Source: Sporosarcina limicola (GTDB lineage Bacteria > Bacillota > Bacilli > Bacillales_A > Planococcaceae). From it: 40,014 nucleotides of DNA. The notes under the pieces were generated by a model. That model had not been told where the DNA came from. It saw nothing but the letters and a program-made list of their open reading frames with translations, and did not search any database. The stretch spans positions 1-40,014 of the forward strand of contig NZ_JADBEL010000031.1 of NCBI RefSeq assembly GCF_014873855.1, in the 5' to 3' direction. The position numbers and the translations under genes were made by a program. This document shows positions 1 to 9,409 of the stretch, one piece after another; within the stretch, counting starts at the first letter, position 1, and the number at the start of each line of letters is the position of its first letter.

Positions 1-95
<95 letters not shown>

Positions 96-106
96 GCAAG
101 GTCATT

Positions 107-128
107 GCCAATAGGTAGTGGCTTTTTT
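107..128 (+). terminator. rRNA operon terminator
   Basis: A short GCCA / TGGC stem with an 8-base loop is followed by six T, 12 bases after the end of 5S rRNA. The stem is short, and the stronger hairpin further downstream probably helps to stop transcription. Confidence 0.6.
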
Positions 129-197
129 ATTTGTCTATCTATATCATTAACTAAAAAAATAATCCTATATAAGTTCATTAAAATTTGCTGTTTGTAA

Positions 198-226
198 GGC
201 CACTACTCTTAGTGGTCTATTTTTTT
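198..226 (+). terminator. strong intrinsic terminator
   Basis: An 8-bp stem, GGCCACTA / TAGTGGTC with one G-U pair, has a CTCT loop and runs into TATTTTTTT. No gene lies between it and the 5S rRNA gene, so it is probably a back-up terminator for the rRNA operon. Confidence 0.8.
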
Positions 227-262
227 GAAAAAATTTAAGGGCGTTTCGAATAATTTTCTTGC

Positions 263-602
263 AAGCGACTGATAACCTTGGAGAAGCGACCAATCCCGCT
301 ACTAAAGCGACTGATTATCAAAATAAGCGACCAATCTCACTGTTCAAGCGACCAACTATCAAAATAAGCGACCAATTGCGCTACTCAAGCGACTGATTAT
401 CAAAATAAGAGACCAATCCCACTGTTCAAGCGACCAATTATCAAAATAAGCGACCAATTGCGCTACTCAAGCGACTGATTATCAAAATAAGCGACCAATC
501 TCACTGTTCAAGCGACCAATTATCAAAATAAGCGACCAATCCGGCTGCTCAAGCGACCAATTATCAAAATAAGCGACCAATCCCGCTGCTCAAGCATTCC
601 CC
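263..602 (+). repeat. phased AAGCGACYAAT repeat array 1
   Basis: Seventeen copies of a core AAGCGACC/TRAT begin at 263, 284, 305, 325, 346, 366, 387, 407, 428, 448, 469, 489, 510, 530, 551, 571 and 592 (the last is degraded). After two starting steps of 21, spacing alternates strictly 20, 21, 20, 21 bp. The true unit is therefore about 41 bp with two cores: one followed by an AT-rich TATCAAAAT spacer, the other by a GC-richer CCCGCTGCTC-type spacer. All cores point the same way. The array fills the gap between the rRNA terminators and yebE and has no credible reading frame. A related array lies downstream of purD. Function is unknown. Confidence 0.93.
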
Positions 603-650
603 AATCTTACTTTGAAGCGTCATTCTATACCTCGAACAGTACTCAATCCC

Positions 651-679
651 TTGAAATTTCCCAAGTTTCCATATAAGAT
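651..679 (+). promoter_or_regulatory. sigma-A-type promoter for yebE-yebG
   Basis: TTGAAA (-35) and TAAGAT (-10) are separated by 17 bp just after the repeat array. The predicted start near 686 leaves room for the GAAAGGGG ribosome binding site but would make the ATG at 692 almost leaderless. This supports the ATG at 710 as the start of yebE. Confidence 0.5.
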
Positions 680-709
680 GATAGCTACTTCATGAAAGGG
701 GTGCCCGCA

Positions 710-1237
710 ATGCAAATGGTACTCATCATATTTGCTATCAATGTTGTGTATGTTACGTTTTTCACCGTCCGCATGATTTTGACGTTGAAAGGGTATAGAT
801 ATATCGCAGCCGCCGTTAGCATGGTGGAAATTGTTATTTATGTCGTAGGACTTGATTTAGTACTTGGTAACTTAGATAAAATTCAAAATTTAGTAGCTTA
901 TGCCATAGGATATGGATGTGGTGTCATTATAGGTTCGAAAATTGAGGAGAAGCTAGCACTTGGTTATATTACTGTGAATGTGATTACATCTGAAGAAAAT
1001 TTGAAATTACCAGCAATACTTAGGGAAAAAGGCTATGGTGTGACAGATTGGTCGGCTAATGGTCTTGATGGTAACCGATCAGCTATGCAGATTCTAACTC
1101 CACGTAAATATGAATTGAAGCTTTACGTTACAATTAAAGAAATAGATCCTAAGGCGTTTATTATTGCGTATGAAGCGAAGACAATACATGGAGGTTTCTG
1201 GGTGAAGACTGTACGGAAAGGGAAGTTGTTTAAATGA
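710..1237 (+). CDS. yebE: UPF0316 membrane protein YebE (DUF2179 family)
   Basis: This 175-residue protein has two or three hydrophobic segments in the first 80 residues ([16 protein letters not shown] and the [20 protein letters not shown] region), then a soluble DUF2179-like C-terminal domain (residues about 95-175). The layout is that of the UPF0316 family, whose function is not known. I chose the ATG at 710 because GAAAGGGG lies at the right distance before it; an upstream ATG at 692 has no ribosome binding site. It overlaps the next gene by four bases (ATGA), so the two are translationally coupled. In B. subtilis yebE-yebG also sit directly before purE. Confidence 0.88.
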   Translation: MQMVLIIFAINVVYVTFFTVRMILTLKGYRYIAAAVSMVEIVIYVVGLDLVLGNLDKIQNLVAYAIGYGCGVIIGSKIEEKLALGYITVNVITSEENLKLPAILREKGYGVTDWSANGLDGNRSAMQILTPRKYELKLYVTIKEIDPKAFIIAYEAKTIHGGFWVKTVRKGKLFK

Positions 1238-1419
1238 GTAAGAAGACAGTGTGGTTTGAAGTGGAAGAAGGAGAAAGTATTGATGATTGCTTAAAGAGAA
1301 TGGCTTCTGCTGGCTATACGGTCACCGGAAGAAAAGAAGAGCCAATGTTCACAGAGGTGGACGGAGAATATGTGCCAGTTAGGCAACTTATCCGGTTCAA
1401 AGGAACACTTACTGACTAG
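1234..1419 (+). CDS. yebG: NETI motif-containing small protein YebG
   Basis: A 61-residue protein beginning [19 protein letters not shown]. It matches the small NETI-motif family, named for an Asn-Glu-Thr-Ile motif that reads Gly-Glu-Ser-Ile here. The rest ([19 protein letters not shown], then a short C-terminal tail) is typical in size and pattern. It overlaps yebE by four bases and precedes the pur control region, as in B. subtilis. Function is unknown. There are no membrane segments and no signal peptide. Confidence 0.85.
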   Translation: MSKKTVWFEVEEGESIDDCLKRMASAGYTVTGRKEEPMFTEVDGEYVPVRQLIRFKGTLTD

Positions 1420-1430
1420 AAGTCTGATAA

Positions 1431-1474
1431 AAAGACGAACGATTTTAAAATATAATAAAAAATTGTTCGCCTTT
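1431..1474 (+). promoter_or_regulatory. PurR operator: inverted pair of PurBoxes
   Basis: Two inverted 14-bp boxes with central CGAA are visible: AAAGACGAACGATT (1431-1444) on the top strand and AAAGGCGAACAATT (1461-1474) on the bottom strand. The gap is 16 bp, fitting the B. subtilis PurR rule (two inverted PurBoxes 16-17 bp apart). They lie about 84 to 41 bp before the predicted transcription start, where the B. subtilis pur operator sits. The same symmetry could form a weak hairpin with TTTTT, so the element may also terminate yebE-yebG transcripts. Confidence 0.82.
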
Positions 1475-1479
1475 TTACA

Positions 1480-1508
1480 TTGACGAATACACTATTACTT
1501 GATAAAAT
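1480..1508 (+). promoter_or_regulatory. pur operon sigma-A promoter
   Basis: TTGACG and TAAAAT are separated by 17 bp, six bases after the second PurBox. The predicted start near 1515 lies about 11 bases before the riboswitch aptamer. This geometry is what PurR repression plus riboswitch control needs. Confidence 0.85.
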
Positions 1509-1525
1509 ATGTAGAGTAATAAGAA

Positions 1526-1595
1526 TCCCCATATATTCTGAGGAATTGGCCTCAGTGTTTCTACTAGGGCACCGTAATGCCTGGACTATGAGGGA
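1526..1595 (+). ncRNA. purine riboswitch aptamer, guanine/hypoxanthine type
   Basis: The conserved parts appear in order: a P1 5' strand ending CATATA, a P2 hairpin (CTGAGG / CCTCAG), the GTTTCTAC junction, a P3 hairpin (GGGCACCGTAATGCC) and GACTATG closing P1. The base equivalent to position 74 is C (GACTATG, not GATTATG), which in this family specifies guanine or hypoxanthine rather than adenine. It lies in the leader of the operon that makes IMP, so excess guanine or hypoxanthine should lower expression. Confidence 0.93.
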
Positions 1596-1683
1596 AAGCG
1601 AATTCTCTGGGAGTAACAGCGAAAGGTGTGTGGGTACCGATAGGTGCAACCATCTTAAGCATATTTAATTATCCTTGAATGTT

Positions 1684-1727
1684 CTGCTTTTCATGCATAT
1701 GAAGAGCGGTTTATTCGGGATTTTTTG
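1684..1727 (+). terminator. candidate riboswitch-controlled leader terminator
   Basis: An 11-bp stem CTGCTTTTCAT / ATGAAGAGCGG with two G-U pairs and a GCAT loop is followed by a mixed T-rich stretch ending in six T. It lies about 90 bases after the aptamer and 135 bases before purE, so it is the best candidate for the attenuator. The T run does not follow the stem directly and I did not find a clear antiterminator, so this is tentative. Confidence 0.45.
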
Positions 1728-1862
1728 ATTTTAACTTAATCTAGCAGAAGTTTCTCACTTCTATAAGTGGGGAAATGAATACAAAATATGTAGGACGTGA
1801 CGATTTCATTTGTCAGTTTTGTTCTCAACTTTGAATAGTGTTTAAAAAGGAGCAGATATTAA

Positions 1863-2351
1863 GTGGGATTTAAAATCGGCGTTATTATGGGAAGTAAAAG
1901 TGATTGGGAAACGATGAAACATACTTGTGAGATTTTGGATGAGCTAAAGGTACCCTATGAGAAAAAGGTTGTCTCCGCACATCGTACACCAGATTTCATG
2001 TTTGAATATGCGGAACAAGCACAAGGACGCGGAATAGAAGTCATTATTGCAGGGGCTGGTGGTGCAGCTCACTTACCGGGAATGGTAGCGGCGAAAACAT
2101 TACTACCTGTTATTGGAGTGCCAGTTCAGTCGAAAGCGTTGAATGGGATGGATTCCCTTCTGTCAATTGTTCAGATGCCGGGGGGCGTTCCGGTTGCGAC
2201 AGTGTCTATTGGAAAAGCGGGAGCAGTGAATGCGGGACTTCTCGCGGCGCAGATCTTAGGTGTCCACGACAATGACTTAATGAGACGAATTGAAGAGCGC
2301 CGAAACAACATGCGAGATAGCGCATTGGAAAGTAGCGGTGATTTAGTGTGA
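1863..2351 (+). CDS. purE: N5-carboxyaminoimidazole ribonucleotide mutase PurE
   Basis: PurE moves the carboxyl group of N5-CAIR to give CAIR in purine synthesis. The 162-residue protein has the usual class I signatures: GSKSDW (nucleotide and metal side), SAHRTP with the catalytic His, [12 protein letters not shown], and the [15 protein letters not shown] / [10 protein letters not shown] region. The start is GTG, supported by AAGGAG about 10 bases upstream; no in-frame ATG lies in a better place. It is the first gene of the operon and its last four bases overlap the purK start. PurK following directly shows the two-step bacterial carboxylation route is used. Confidence 0.97.
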   Translation: MGFKIGVIMGSKSDWETMKHTCEILDELKVPYEKKVVSAHRTPDFMFEYAEQAQGRGIEVIIAGAGGAAHLPGMVAAKTLLPVIGVPVQSKALNGMDSLLSIVQMPGGVPVATVSIGKAGAVNAGLLAAQILGVHDNDLMRRIEERRNNMRDSALESSGDLV

Positions 2352-3466
2352 AAACAATTTTACCGGGACAAACAATCGGAATTATCGGTGGTGGACAGCT
2401 TGGACGGATGATGGGTCTTGCTGCAAAGGAAGCGGGATTCAAAATTGCAGTACTTGATCCAACAATGGATTCGCCCTGTGGACAAATTGCTGATATTCGA
2501 ATTGTTGCTCCATACGATGATGAGGCGGCACTTCAAGAACTTGCCGAGGTGAGCGATATTATCACCTATGAATTTGAAAATATCGACTACGATGGCCTGA
2601 AGCGTCTTACACAAATCGCGCATGTTCCCCAAGGCGCTGAGCTTGTACGTATTACACAAAATCGGATCAATGAAAAAGCTGAAATCAGAACTTCAGGTGC
2701 TCCAGTCGCCAATTATATAGAGGCACAAACTTTTGATGAATTAAAAGATAAAATAGCTGAAGTAGGATTCCCTTGTATCGTTAAGACAGCATTTGGGGGC
2801 TATGACGGCAAAGGGCAAGTGAAGCTTGATTCGGCACAACAAATCGCTGAAGCAGAATCATTGTTCACCCATTCTGCATGTATTGTAGAAGCTTTTATAC
2901 CGTTCACAAAGGAAATTTCAGTCATCATACAACGCAATGCGGCGGGACAATCCTATTGTCTGCCTATTGCTGAAAATATTCATAAAAATCATATCCTTCA
3001 CGAATCAATCATACCGGCGCGAGTAAGTCCAAACATCATTATACAGGCTGAGGAAGCCGCGACGAAAATTGCAGATCACCTTGAACTTGTAGGAACATTA
3101 GCGGTTGAAATGTTCGTTCTCGAAAATGGAGAAATCATTATCAATGAATTGGCACCAAGGCCACATAACTCAGGGCATTATTCGATTGAGGCTTGCAACG
3201 TTTCGCAATTTCACCAGCATGTCCGTGCTGTTTGTGGATGGCCGCTACGAAAACCGAAACTATGGGCACCGTGCATCATGGTGAACGTACTTGGGGAACA
3301 TGTAGCTCCGCTTAAAAAAGTTGTTATGAATTACCCTGATTGGTCGATTCATCTCTATGGTAAATCAGAAGCGAAAGAAAAGCGCAAAATGGGGCATGTT
3401 ACCATCATGACTGACCAAATTGAAAAAACGTTAAAAGAAATCGATGCGACAGGTATTTGGGCTTAA
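2348..3466 (+). CDS. purK: N5-carboxyaminoimidazole ribonucleotide synthase PurK
   Basis: PurK uses ATP and bicarbonate to make N5-CAIR from AIR, feeding PurE. The 372-residue ATP-grasp protein shows the N-terminal [12 protein letters not shown] fold, the [11 protein letters not shown]-binding loop, and the [13 protein letters not shown] signature with metal and substrate ligands; the length is normal. It starts with GTG inside the purE stop (four-base overlap), so it is probably translated by coupling, as the ribosome binding site is weak. No catalytic motif looks damaged. Confidence 0.96.
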   Translation: MKTILPGQTIGIIGGGQLGRMMGLAAKEAGFKIAVLDPTMDSPCGQIADIRIVAPYDDEAALQELAEVSDIITYEFENIDYDGLKRLTQIAHVPQGAELVRITQNRINEKAEIRTSGAPVANYIEAQTFDELKDKIAEVGFPCIVKTAFGGYDGKGQVKLDSAQQIAEAESLFTHSACIVEAFIPFTKEISVIIQRNAAGQSYCLPIAENIHKNHILHESIIPARVSPNIIIQAEEAATKIADHLELVGTLAVEMFVLENGEIIINELAPRPHNSGHYSIEACNVSQFHQHVRAVCGWPLRKPKLWAPCIMVNVLGEHVAPLKKVVMNYPDWSIHLYGKSEAKEKRKMGHVTIMTDQIEKTLKEIDATGIWA

Positions 3467-3480
3467 TAGGAGGAAACCAT

Positions 3481-4776
3481 ATGATAGAGCGTTACACCCG
3501 TCCGGAAATGGCCGCAGTATGGTCTGAGCAAAATAAATACGAGGCTTGGCTTGAAGTGGAAATACTAGCATGTGAAGCATGGGCGGAACTTGGTGATATT
3601 CCTAAAGAGGACGTAACAGAAATTCGTAAGAAGGCGACATTTTCAGTAGATCGTATCTTAGAAATCGAGAAGGAAACGCGTCATGACGTTGTTGCCTTCA
3701 CTCGTGCGGTGTCTGAAACGCTAGGTGACGAACGGAAATGGGTCCATTATGGCTTGACTTCAACAGATGTTGTCGATACGGCGCTATCGTATGTTCTCCA
3801 GCAGGTAAATCACATCATTAGAAAAGATCTTGAAAATTTCATCTCAGTCCTTGCGGATAAAGCAAAAGAACATAAGTACACAGTCATGATGGGCAGGACG
3901 CACGGTGTACATGCCGAACCGACTACCTTTGGACTGAAATTGGCACTCTGGTATGAAGAAATGAAACGTAATCTGGAGCGTTTTGAAGCGGCGGCGAAAT
4001 CTGTCGAAGCAGGGAAAATTTCAGGTGCTGTTGGTACATACGCGAACATCAATCCATTTGTTGAACAATATGTATGTGACAAGCTTGGCCTGACAGCTGC
4101 TCCGATTTCTACACAAACTTTGCAGAGGGATCGTCATGCTCATTATATGTCGACAATCGCACTCATCGCGACATCGATTGAGAAATTTGCTGTCGAAATT
4201 CGTGGCCTCCAAAAATCGGAAACACGCGAAGTTGAAGAGTTCTTTGCCAAAGGTCAAAAAGGTTCATCCGCGATGCCACATAAACGCAATCCAATCGGTT
4301 CTGAGAACATGGCGGGTCTTGCACGTCTCATCCGAGGCTATATGCTGACAGCGTATGAAAACGTTCCACTCTGGCATGAACGGGATATTTCCCACTCATC
4401 AGCAGAACGTGTTATCTTACCGGATGCGACAATCGCATTGAACTATATGCTAAATCGATTTTCGAATATCGTGAAAAACTTGACGGTGTTCCCTGATAAT
4501 ATGAAACGAAATATGGATCGCACACATGGGCTCATTTATTCCCAACGTGTCCTTCTTTCTTTGATCGATAAAGGGATGTCACGTGAGGCGGCATACGACA
4601 CAGTCCAACCGCTCGCCATGGAATCTTGGGATAAAGAACAATCATTCCGTGAACTTGTTGCTGCCAATGAAACAGTAAAGGTACATTTAACTGAAGATGA
4701 TTTGAATGATTGCTTCGATTATATGTACCACTTGCAATATGTAGATATCATTTTCAAAAGGCTCCGTCTTGATTGA
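3481..4776 (+). CDS. purB: adenylosuccinate lyase PurB
   Basis: PurB splits SAICAR to AICAR plus fumarate, and adenylosuccinate to AMP plus fumarate. The 431-residue protein has the fumarase/aspartase superfamily signatures: [19 protein letters not shown] with the catalytic His, the flexible [13 protein letters not shown] loop with the catalytic Ser, and [12 protein letters not shown]. The start is the ATG after TAGGAGGAAACCAT; an upstream frame extension has no binding site. Resemblance to B. subtilis PurB is very high. A GC-rich hairpin (GCTCCGTC / GACGGCAGC, then TTTT) spans its stop codon, where purC would be expected to follow. Confidence 0.97.
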   Translation: MIERYTRPEMAAVWSEQNKYEAWLEVEILACEAWAELGDIPKEDVTEIRKKATFSVDRILEIEKETRHDVVAFTRAVSETLGDERKWVHYGLTSTDVVDTALSYVLQQVNHIIRKDLENFISVLADKAKEHKYTVMMGRTHGVHAEPTTFGLKLALWYEEMKRNLERFEAAAKSVEAGKISGAVGTYANINPFVEQYVCDKLGLTAAPISTQTLQRDRHAHYMSTIALIATSIEKFAVEIRGLQKSETREVEEFFAKGQKGSSAMPHKRNPIGSENMAGLARLIRGYMLTAYENVPLWHERDISHSSAERVILPDATIALNYMLNRFSNIVKNLTVFPDNMKRNMDRTHGLIYSQRVLLSLIDKGMSREAAYDTVQPLAMESWDKEQSFRELVAANETVKVHLTEDDLNDCFDYMYHLQYVDIIFKRLRLD

Positions 4777-4844
4777 TTAAATGAAGGACGGCAGCTTTTC
4801 AACATTTCAATAACCAATCTAATACCATTTGGGAGGAAAAAGAC
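4777..4844 (+). other. purB-purS gap where purC is missing
   Basis: Only 68 bases separate purB from purS. In B. subtilis the SAICAR synthetase gene purC (about 240 codons) lies here. The gap contains the right arm of a hairpin whose left arm is in the end of purB (4761-4799) and the purS ribosome binding site GGGAGGA. I see no purC remnant. Confidence 0.85.
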
Positions 4845-5099
4845 ATGACAAAAGTAAACGTATACGTAACACTTCGTGAAAGTGTAGTAGATCCACAGGG
4901 AATTGCGACGAAAGAAGCACTGAAAACGATGGGGTATAACGAAGTCGAAAATGTCCGTATCGGTAAATTGATCGAACTTGAATTAGATGGATCAGCTACA
5001 GAAATCGATGCACGTGTCAAAGAAATGTGTGATAAGCTGCTTATCAATAAAGTGATTGAAGACTATCGCTATGAAATCGGGGAGGTCGCGGGCAAATGA
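4845..5099 (+). CDS. purS: FGAM synthase subunit PurS
   Basis: PurS is the 84-residue structural subunit that bridges PurL and PurQ in the three-part formylglycinamidine ribonucleotide synthase. It matches B. subtilis PurS through its whole length: [34 protein letters not shown] and [24 protein letters not shown] leader precedes the ATG. Its end overlaps the purQ start by four bases (ATGA). It looks normal, in contrast to its two partners. Confidence 0.96.
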   Translation: MTKVNVYVTLRESVVDPQGIATKEALKTMGYNEVENVRIGKLIELELDGSATEIDARVKEMCDKLLINKVIEDYRYEIGEVAGK

Positions 5100-5782
5100 A
5101 GTTCGCTATTCTAGTATTTCCTGGATCTGGTTGTGACATCGACATGTACCATGCAGTAAAGGACGTCATTGGAAATGAAGCAGAGTACGTCGGGCATATG
5201 GAAGCTGACCTTGAACGCTTTGACGCGGTACTTATTCCAACCGGTGCATCATATGGAGACTATCTCCGCCCTGGTGCATTGGCGCAAACTTCACCAGCAA
5301 TCGACAGCTTGAAAGCATTCGCCGCTTCAGGTAAACCGGTTCTTGGTGTGGGCAATGGTTTTCAAATTCTTACTGAAGCAGGCCTTTTACCAGGTGCTTT
5401 TTTGCGCAATAAAGGATTGAAATTCAGATCAGGCAAAGCCGTGTTGACAGTACAAAACATAGACACACCATTTACCGCAGATTATAAAAACGGACAACAA
5501 ATTACATTACCGTTTGCACATCAATACGGCAATTACTTTTTGGATGAAGGAACAGTTTCTGAACTAAAACAGAGCAATCGCATCGTCTTTACATATGCGG
5601 ATAGCAATGTTGATGGTAGCACGGAAGCAATCGCTGGTGTATTGAATGAGCAAGGGAATGTGCTTGGCATGATGCCACTTCCTGAACGAGCAGTCGAGGA
5701 AATTATTGGGGGTACAGATGGATTGCCTCTATTCAATTCAATCTTGAAAAGGTGGAGTGAAAACAATGTCAGCAATGTATGA
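5096..5782 (+). CDS. purQ: PurQ-family subunit with a destroyed glutaminase triad
   Basis: By position, length (228 residues) and overall similarity this is PurQ, the class I glutamine amidotransferase subunit that supplies ammonia to PurL. The catalytic residues are gone. The nucleophile elbow reads GVGNGFQ where the family has GVCNGFQ (Gly86, codon GGC at 5351), and the C-terminal triad motif reads MMPLPERA where the family has MMPHPERA (Leu195, codon CTT at 5678); the Glu is kept. Other changed motifs are [13 protein letters not shown] (family GGFSYGDYLRCGA), AHQYGN (family AHGEGN) and KFRSGK in place of KFICRP. The frame is intact, the fold should be kept, and it overlaps purS and purL normally. 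I infer that it can bind PurS/PurL but cannot hydrolyse glutamine. Confidence 0.92.
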   Translation: MKFAILVFPGSGCDIDMYHAVKDVIGNEAEYVGHMEADLERFDAVLIPTGASYGDYLRPGALAQTSPAIDSLKAFAASGKPVLGVGNGFQILTEAGLLPGAFLRNKGLKFRSGKAVLTVQNIDTPFTADYKNGQQITLPFAHQYGNYFLDEGTVSELKQSNRIVFTYADSNVDGSTEAIAGVLNEQGNVLGMMPLPERAVEEIIGGTDGLPLFNSILKRWSENNVSNV

Positions 5783-7997
5783 GCCGAATGCACAACAAAT
5801 CAAAAATGAGAAGTTGTATCGCCAAATGGGAATGACCGATGAAGAATTCGAACGTGCAGTAGGTATGTTGGGCCGACTTCCGAACTATACGGAAACGGGT
5901 TTATTCTCCGCACTGTGGTCTGAACATTGTTCATATAAAAGCTCGAAGCCAGTACTCCGCAAATTCCCGACGAAGGGTTCACGTGTCCTTCAAGGTCCAG
6001 GGGAAGGAGCAGGGATTGTTGACATAGGTGACAATCAAGCTGCTGTATTCAAAATGGAATCGCATAACTCTCCTTCTGCAATTGATCCATTCATTGGTGC
6101 AGCAACAGGCGCAGGTGGTGTTCTACGTGATGTATTTTCAATGGGCGCACGCCCTGTAGCGCTCGTCAACTCTCTTCGTTTCGGAGATCTATCGGATGCA
6201 CGCGACCGTTATTTATTCGAAGAAGCGGTTTCGGGGATTGCTAGTTACGGAAATATCATCGGTATTCCTACGATTGCCGGAGAAGTACAGTTCGACAATT
6301 GTTATTCTAAACGACCACTTGTCAATGCAATGGCTGTTGGATTGTTAAATCATGAGGATATTCAAAAAGGGATTGCTTCTGGTGTTGGCAATAGCGTGAT
6401 GTATGCGGGTGCAAAAACGGGTCGTGACGGAATTCATGGTGCGACTATGTCTTCAGCTGAAGTATCGGTTGATGTAGAAGCGGAATTGCCGGTAATGCAA
6501 GCAGGTGACCCATTCCTTGAAAAGCTTGTGATGGAAGCATGTCTTGAGCTTGTAAAATCGGATGCATTAATTGGTATTCAAGATATGGGCGCCGCAGGAC
6601 TTACATCTTCAGCTGCTGAAATGGCGTCAAAAGCAGGTTACGGTGTTGAAATGAACCTTGACCTTGTGCCGCAACGTGAAGAAGGAATGACGGCGTATGA
6701 AATGATGTTGTCAGAATCACAAGAGCGGATGCTAATCGTCGTGAAAAAAGGCCGTGAACAAGAAGTAATTGATTTATTCACAAGATATGACATTGAAGCG
6801 GTATCAATCGGTAAAGTAACGGATGATAAAATGCTTCGTCTCCTTCATAAAGGTGAACTAGTTGCGGAAGTTTCAGCCGATGCACTTGCTGAAGATGCTC
6901 CGGTTTATAATAAAAAATCCGAAGAACCGGCCTATTTCAGAGAGTTCCAAGCAATGGAAATGATAGAGCCTGTTGTTGAAGATTTGAATGAAACATTAAC
7001 AGCTCTACTAAAACGCCCAACAATCGCTTCGAAAGAGTGGGTATATAATCAGTTCGATACACATGCTCGACGTAATACAGTTGTTGCACCAGGTTCTTCT
7101 GCGGGTGTTATTCGTGTGGATGGAACAAATAAAGGACTTGCGATGACAGCTGATTGTAACTCCCGTTATGTGTACCTCGATCCGGAAACGGGCGGGAAAA
7201 TCGCAATTGCTGAAGCAGCACGAAATCTCGTTTGTTCAGGGGCAGAGCCAATCGCAGTTACAGATTGTTTGAACTTTGGTAGTGCGGACAAGCCGGAAGT
7301 ATTTTGGCAGTTTGAGAAATCAGCTGACGGAATTTCAGATGCATGTCGCAAGTTGAATGCACCGGTTATTAGTGGGAACGTATCCTTGTCAAACGAAGTA
7401 AACGGCGTTCCAATCTACCCGACACCAACGATTGGTATGGTTGGTCTGGTCCACGATTTATCTCAAGTAACAACAACTGAATTCAAAAATGCTGGTGATG
7501 CCATTTACTTGATCGGTGAAACAGCAATGGATTTCGGTGGTAGTGAATTGCAACAGATGACTGAAGGGAAGATTTTCGGTAAAGCACCGTCAATTGACCT
7601 TGATGTTGAGGCGGCACGTCAAAAAGGATTGCTCACTGCAATTCAAAACAAACTTGTCGCATCCGCAACGGATTTATCTGAAGGTGGATTCGCGATTGCA
7701 CTTTGTGAGAAAGCGTTCGGAGCAGAAGGTCTTGGTGCGGAAGTTAGTATTTCTGGTTCTGCTGTCACAGCTCTATTCAGCGAAACACAATCCCGCTTCC
7801 TTGTCACTGTGAAGAATGAAAACGCAGAAGCATTTGAGAAAGCTGTGAAAGATGCAGTGAAAATCGGTCGGGTAACAGCTAGCGATAAAATCATCATTAA
7901 AGGCGATGGAGATACGGTTTTAATTGACGGGACGGTAAATGAATTCCGTTCTGCTTGGAAAGGGGCAATTCAATGCTTGCTGAACTCAGAGGCTTAA
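5766..7997 (+). CDS. purL: FGAM synthase large subunit PurL, with signature substitutions
   Basis: PurL converts FGAR, ATP and ammonia to FGAM. The 743-residue protein is the small PurL type with tandem AIR-synthase-like halves. [40 protein letters not shown] and PTIGMVGL are present. Several near-invariant positions differ: ESHNSPSA for ESHNHPSA (Ser102), SATDLSEGG for SAHDVSEGG (Thr635), AGEVQF for GGEVQF, and SGNVSLSNE for GGNVSLYNE. The frame is complete. The ATG at 5766 follows AAAGGTGGAG; the gene overlaps purQ by 17 bases and purF by 25. The changes may have evolved together with those in PurQ. Confidence 0.94.
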   Translation: MSAMYEPNAQQIKNEKLYRQMGMTDEEFERAVGMLGRLPNYTETGLFSALWSEHCSYKSSKPVLRKFPTKGSRVLQGPGEGAGIVDIGDNQAAVFKMESHNSPSAIDPFIGAATGAGGVLRDVFSMGARPVALVNSLRFGDLSDARDRYLFEEAVSGIASYGNIIGIPTIAGEVQFDNCYSKRPLVNAMAVGLLNHEDIQKGIASGVGNSVMYAGAKTGRDGIHGATMSSAEVSVDVEAELPVMQAGDPFLEKLVMEACLELVKSDALIGIQDMGAAGLTSSAAEMASKAGYGVEMNLDLVPQREEGMTAYEMMLSESQERMLIVVKKGREQEVIDLFTRYDIEAVSIGKVTDDKMLRLLHKGELVAEVSADALAEDAPVYNKKSEEPAYFREFQAMEMIEPVVEDLNETLTALLKRPTIASKEWVYNQFDTHARRNTVVAPGSSAGVIRVDGTNKGLAMTADCNSRYVYLDPETGGKIAIAEAARNLVCSGAEPIAVTDCLNFGSADKPEVFWQFEKSADGISDACRKLNAPVISGNVSLSNEVNGVPIYPTPTIGMVGLVHDLSQVTTTEFKNAGDAIYLIGETAMDFGGSELQQMTEGKIFGKAPSIDLDVEAARQKGLLTAIQNKLVASATDLSEGGFAIALCEKAFGAEGLGAEVSISGSAVTALFSETQSRFLVTVKNENAEAFEKAVKDAVKIGRVTASDKIIIKGDGDTVLIDGTVNEFRSAWKGAIQCLLNSEA

Positions 7998-9394
7998 ACG
8001 AAGAGTGCGGCGTGTTTGGTATTTGGGGTCATGAAGGTGCAGCGCAGATCAGTTATTATGGTCTGCATGCATTGCAACACCGAGGGCAAGAAGGCGCTGG
8101 AATCGTTACGAAAGAAGGCAAAAAGTTTCATGTGATTAAAGGCGAAGGTCTTGTCAATGAAGTGTTTTCAGGTAACCAAATAAATGACTTAAAAGGAAAT
8201 TCCGCAATTGGACAAGTGCGCTATTCTACAGAAAACGGCCGCGGAATTGAAAATGTTCAGCCGCTCGTTTTCCGTTCCACGACGGGAAGTCTTTCTGTCG
8301 CTCATAATGGAAATATCGTGAATGCGGTCGAACTGCGAGAGCATCTTGAACGTCAAGGTAGTATTTTTCAGACGAATTCTGATACAGAAGTGCTGGCGCA
8401 TTTAATTAAGAAAAGCAGCGGTTCCTTAACGCAGCGCGACCGTGTGAAAAAAGCATTGTCGATGTTAAAAGGTGCGTTTGCGTTTGTTATCTTGACTGAT
8501 GATGGATTAATGGTCGCGCAGGATCCGAACGGTCTTCGTCCACTATCCCTTGGGAAACTAGGGGATGCATGGGTTGTAGCATCTGAGACATGTGCGTTCG
8601 ATATTATCGGAGCGGAATGGATTCGATCGGTAGAGCCGGGAGAACTCATTATTATTAATGATAAAGGCCTTCAGTCGGACCGCTTTGCGCAAGCCGCGGA
8701 CCCGGCTATGTGCTCGATGGAATACGTCTATTTTGCACGCCCCGATTCTGATATTGACGGTATTAATATCCACTCAGCGCGGAAACGTTGCGGCAAGCGA
8801 CTTGCACGTGAAGTACATATCGAAGCGGATGTTGTTACAGGTGTACCAGATTCAAGTATCTCAGCGGCTATTGGATTTTCTGAGGAAAGCGGAATTCCGT
8901 ATGAACTTGGGCTTATCAAAAATCGTTACGTTGGGCGTACGTTCATCCAACCGTCACAGGAGTTGCGTGAAAAAGGCGTGAAGATGAAACTTTCACCAGT
9001 GCGTCAAGTTGTGAACGGTAAAAGAGTTGTCATGGTGGATGACTCGATTGTTCGCGGCACTACGTCGAAAAGGATTGTCAATCTGTTGAAAGAAGCGGGT
9101 GCAACGGAAGTTCACGTCGTGATTGCGTCTCCACCGCTTGTCAGTCCGTGTTTTTATGGGGTTGATATTAGTACGGACTCAGAATTGATTGCTACAAACC
9201 GGACGATTGACGAAATTCGGGAACTCATCGGCGCAGATTCGCTTACATTTCTATCTGCTGAAGGGATGCTTGAAGCAATTGGCCGGCCAGATAATACGAA
9301 GAATTGCGGACAATGCCTTGCATGTTTTACTGGGGAATATCCAACGGAAATCTATTCGGATACTGTAATGCCACATAAGAAAGAAATTGTTTGA
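7973..9394 (+). CDS. purF: amidophosphoribosyltransferase PurF
   Basis: PurF makes phosphoribosylamine from PRPP and glutamine, the committed step. The 473-residue protein begins [16 protein letters not shown], with a short propeptide before the catalytic Cys12, as in B. subtilis Pur[16 protein letters not shown] and SDTEV of the glutamine site are intact, so this glutaminase looks functional, unlike PurQ. The PRPP loop [13 protein letters not shown] is present, and cysteines at [14 protein letters not shown] and NCGQCLACF match the iron-sulfur ligands of the Bacillus enzyme. One oddity is RYSTENGRG where a Gly normally follows RYxTx. The ATG at 7973 follows GGAAAGGGG; the start lies inside the end of purL. 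Confidence 0.96.
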   Translation: MLAELRGLNEECGVFGIWGHEGAAQISYYGLHALQHRGQEGAGIVTKEGKKFHVIKGEGLVNEVFSGNQINDLKGNSAIGQVRYSTENGRGIENVQPLVFRSTTGSLSVAHNGNIVNAVELREHLERQGSIFQTNSDTEVLAHLIKKSSGSLTQRDRVKKALSMLKGAFAFVILTDDGLMVAQDPNGLRPLSLGKLGDAWVVASETCAFDIIGAEWIRSVEPGELIIINDKGLQSDRFAQAADPAMCSMEYVYFARPDSDIDGINIHSARKRCGKRLAREVHIEADVVTGVPDSSISAAIGFSEESGIPYELGLIKNRYVGRTFIQPSQELREKGVKMKLSPVRQVVNGKRVVMVDDSIVRGTTSKRIVNLLKEAGATEVHVVIASPPLVSPCFYGVDISTDSELIATNRTIDEIRELIGADSLTFLSAEGMLEAIGRPDNTKNCGQCLACFTGEYPTEIYSDTVMPHKKEIV

Positions 9395-9409
9395 TAGGGG
9401 GACATTTGC

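Noticed and set aside
263..602. CRISPR array
   Set aside because: Cores are only about 11 bp, spacing is 9-10 bp, the spacers are themselves repeated, and no cas genes are present.
1431..1476. Simple yebG terminator
   Set aside because: The inverted repeat matches the PurBox pair in core, gap and promoter distance better than a terminator, although a minor terminator role is not excluded.
1416..1668. Short frames on both strands over the pur leader
   Set aside because: They overlap the PurBoxes, promoter and riboswitch aptamer and have no ribosome binding sites.
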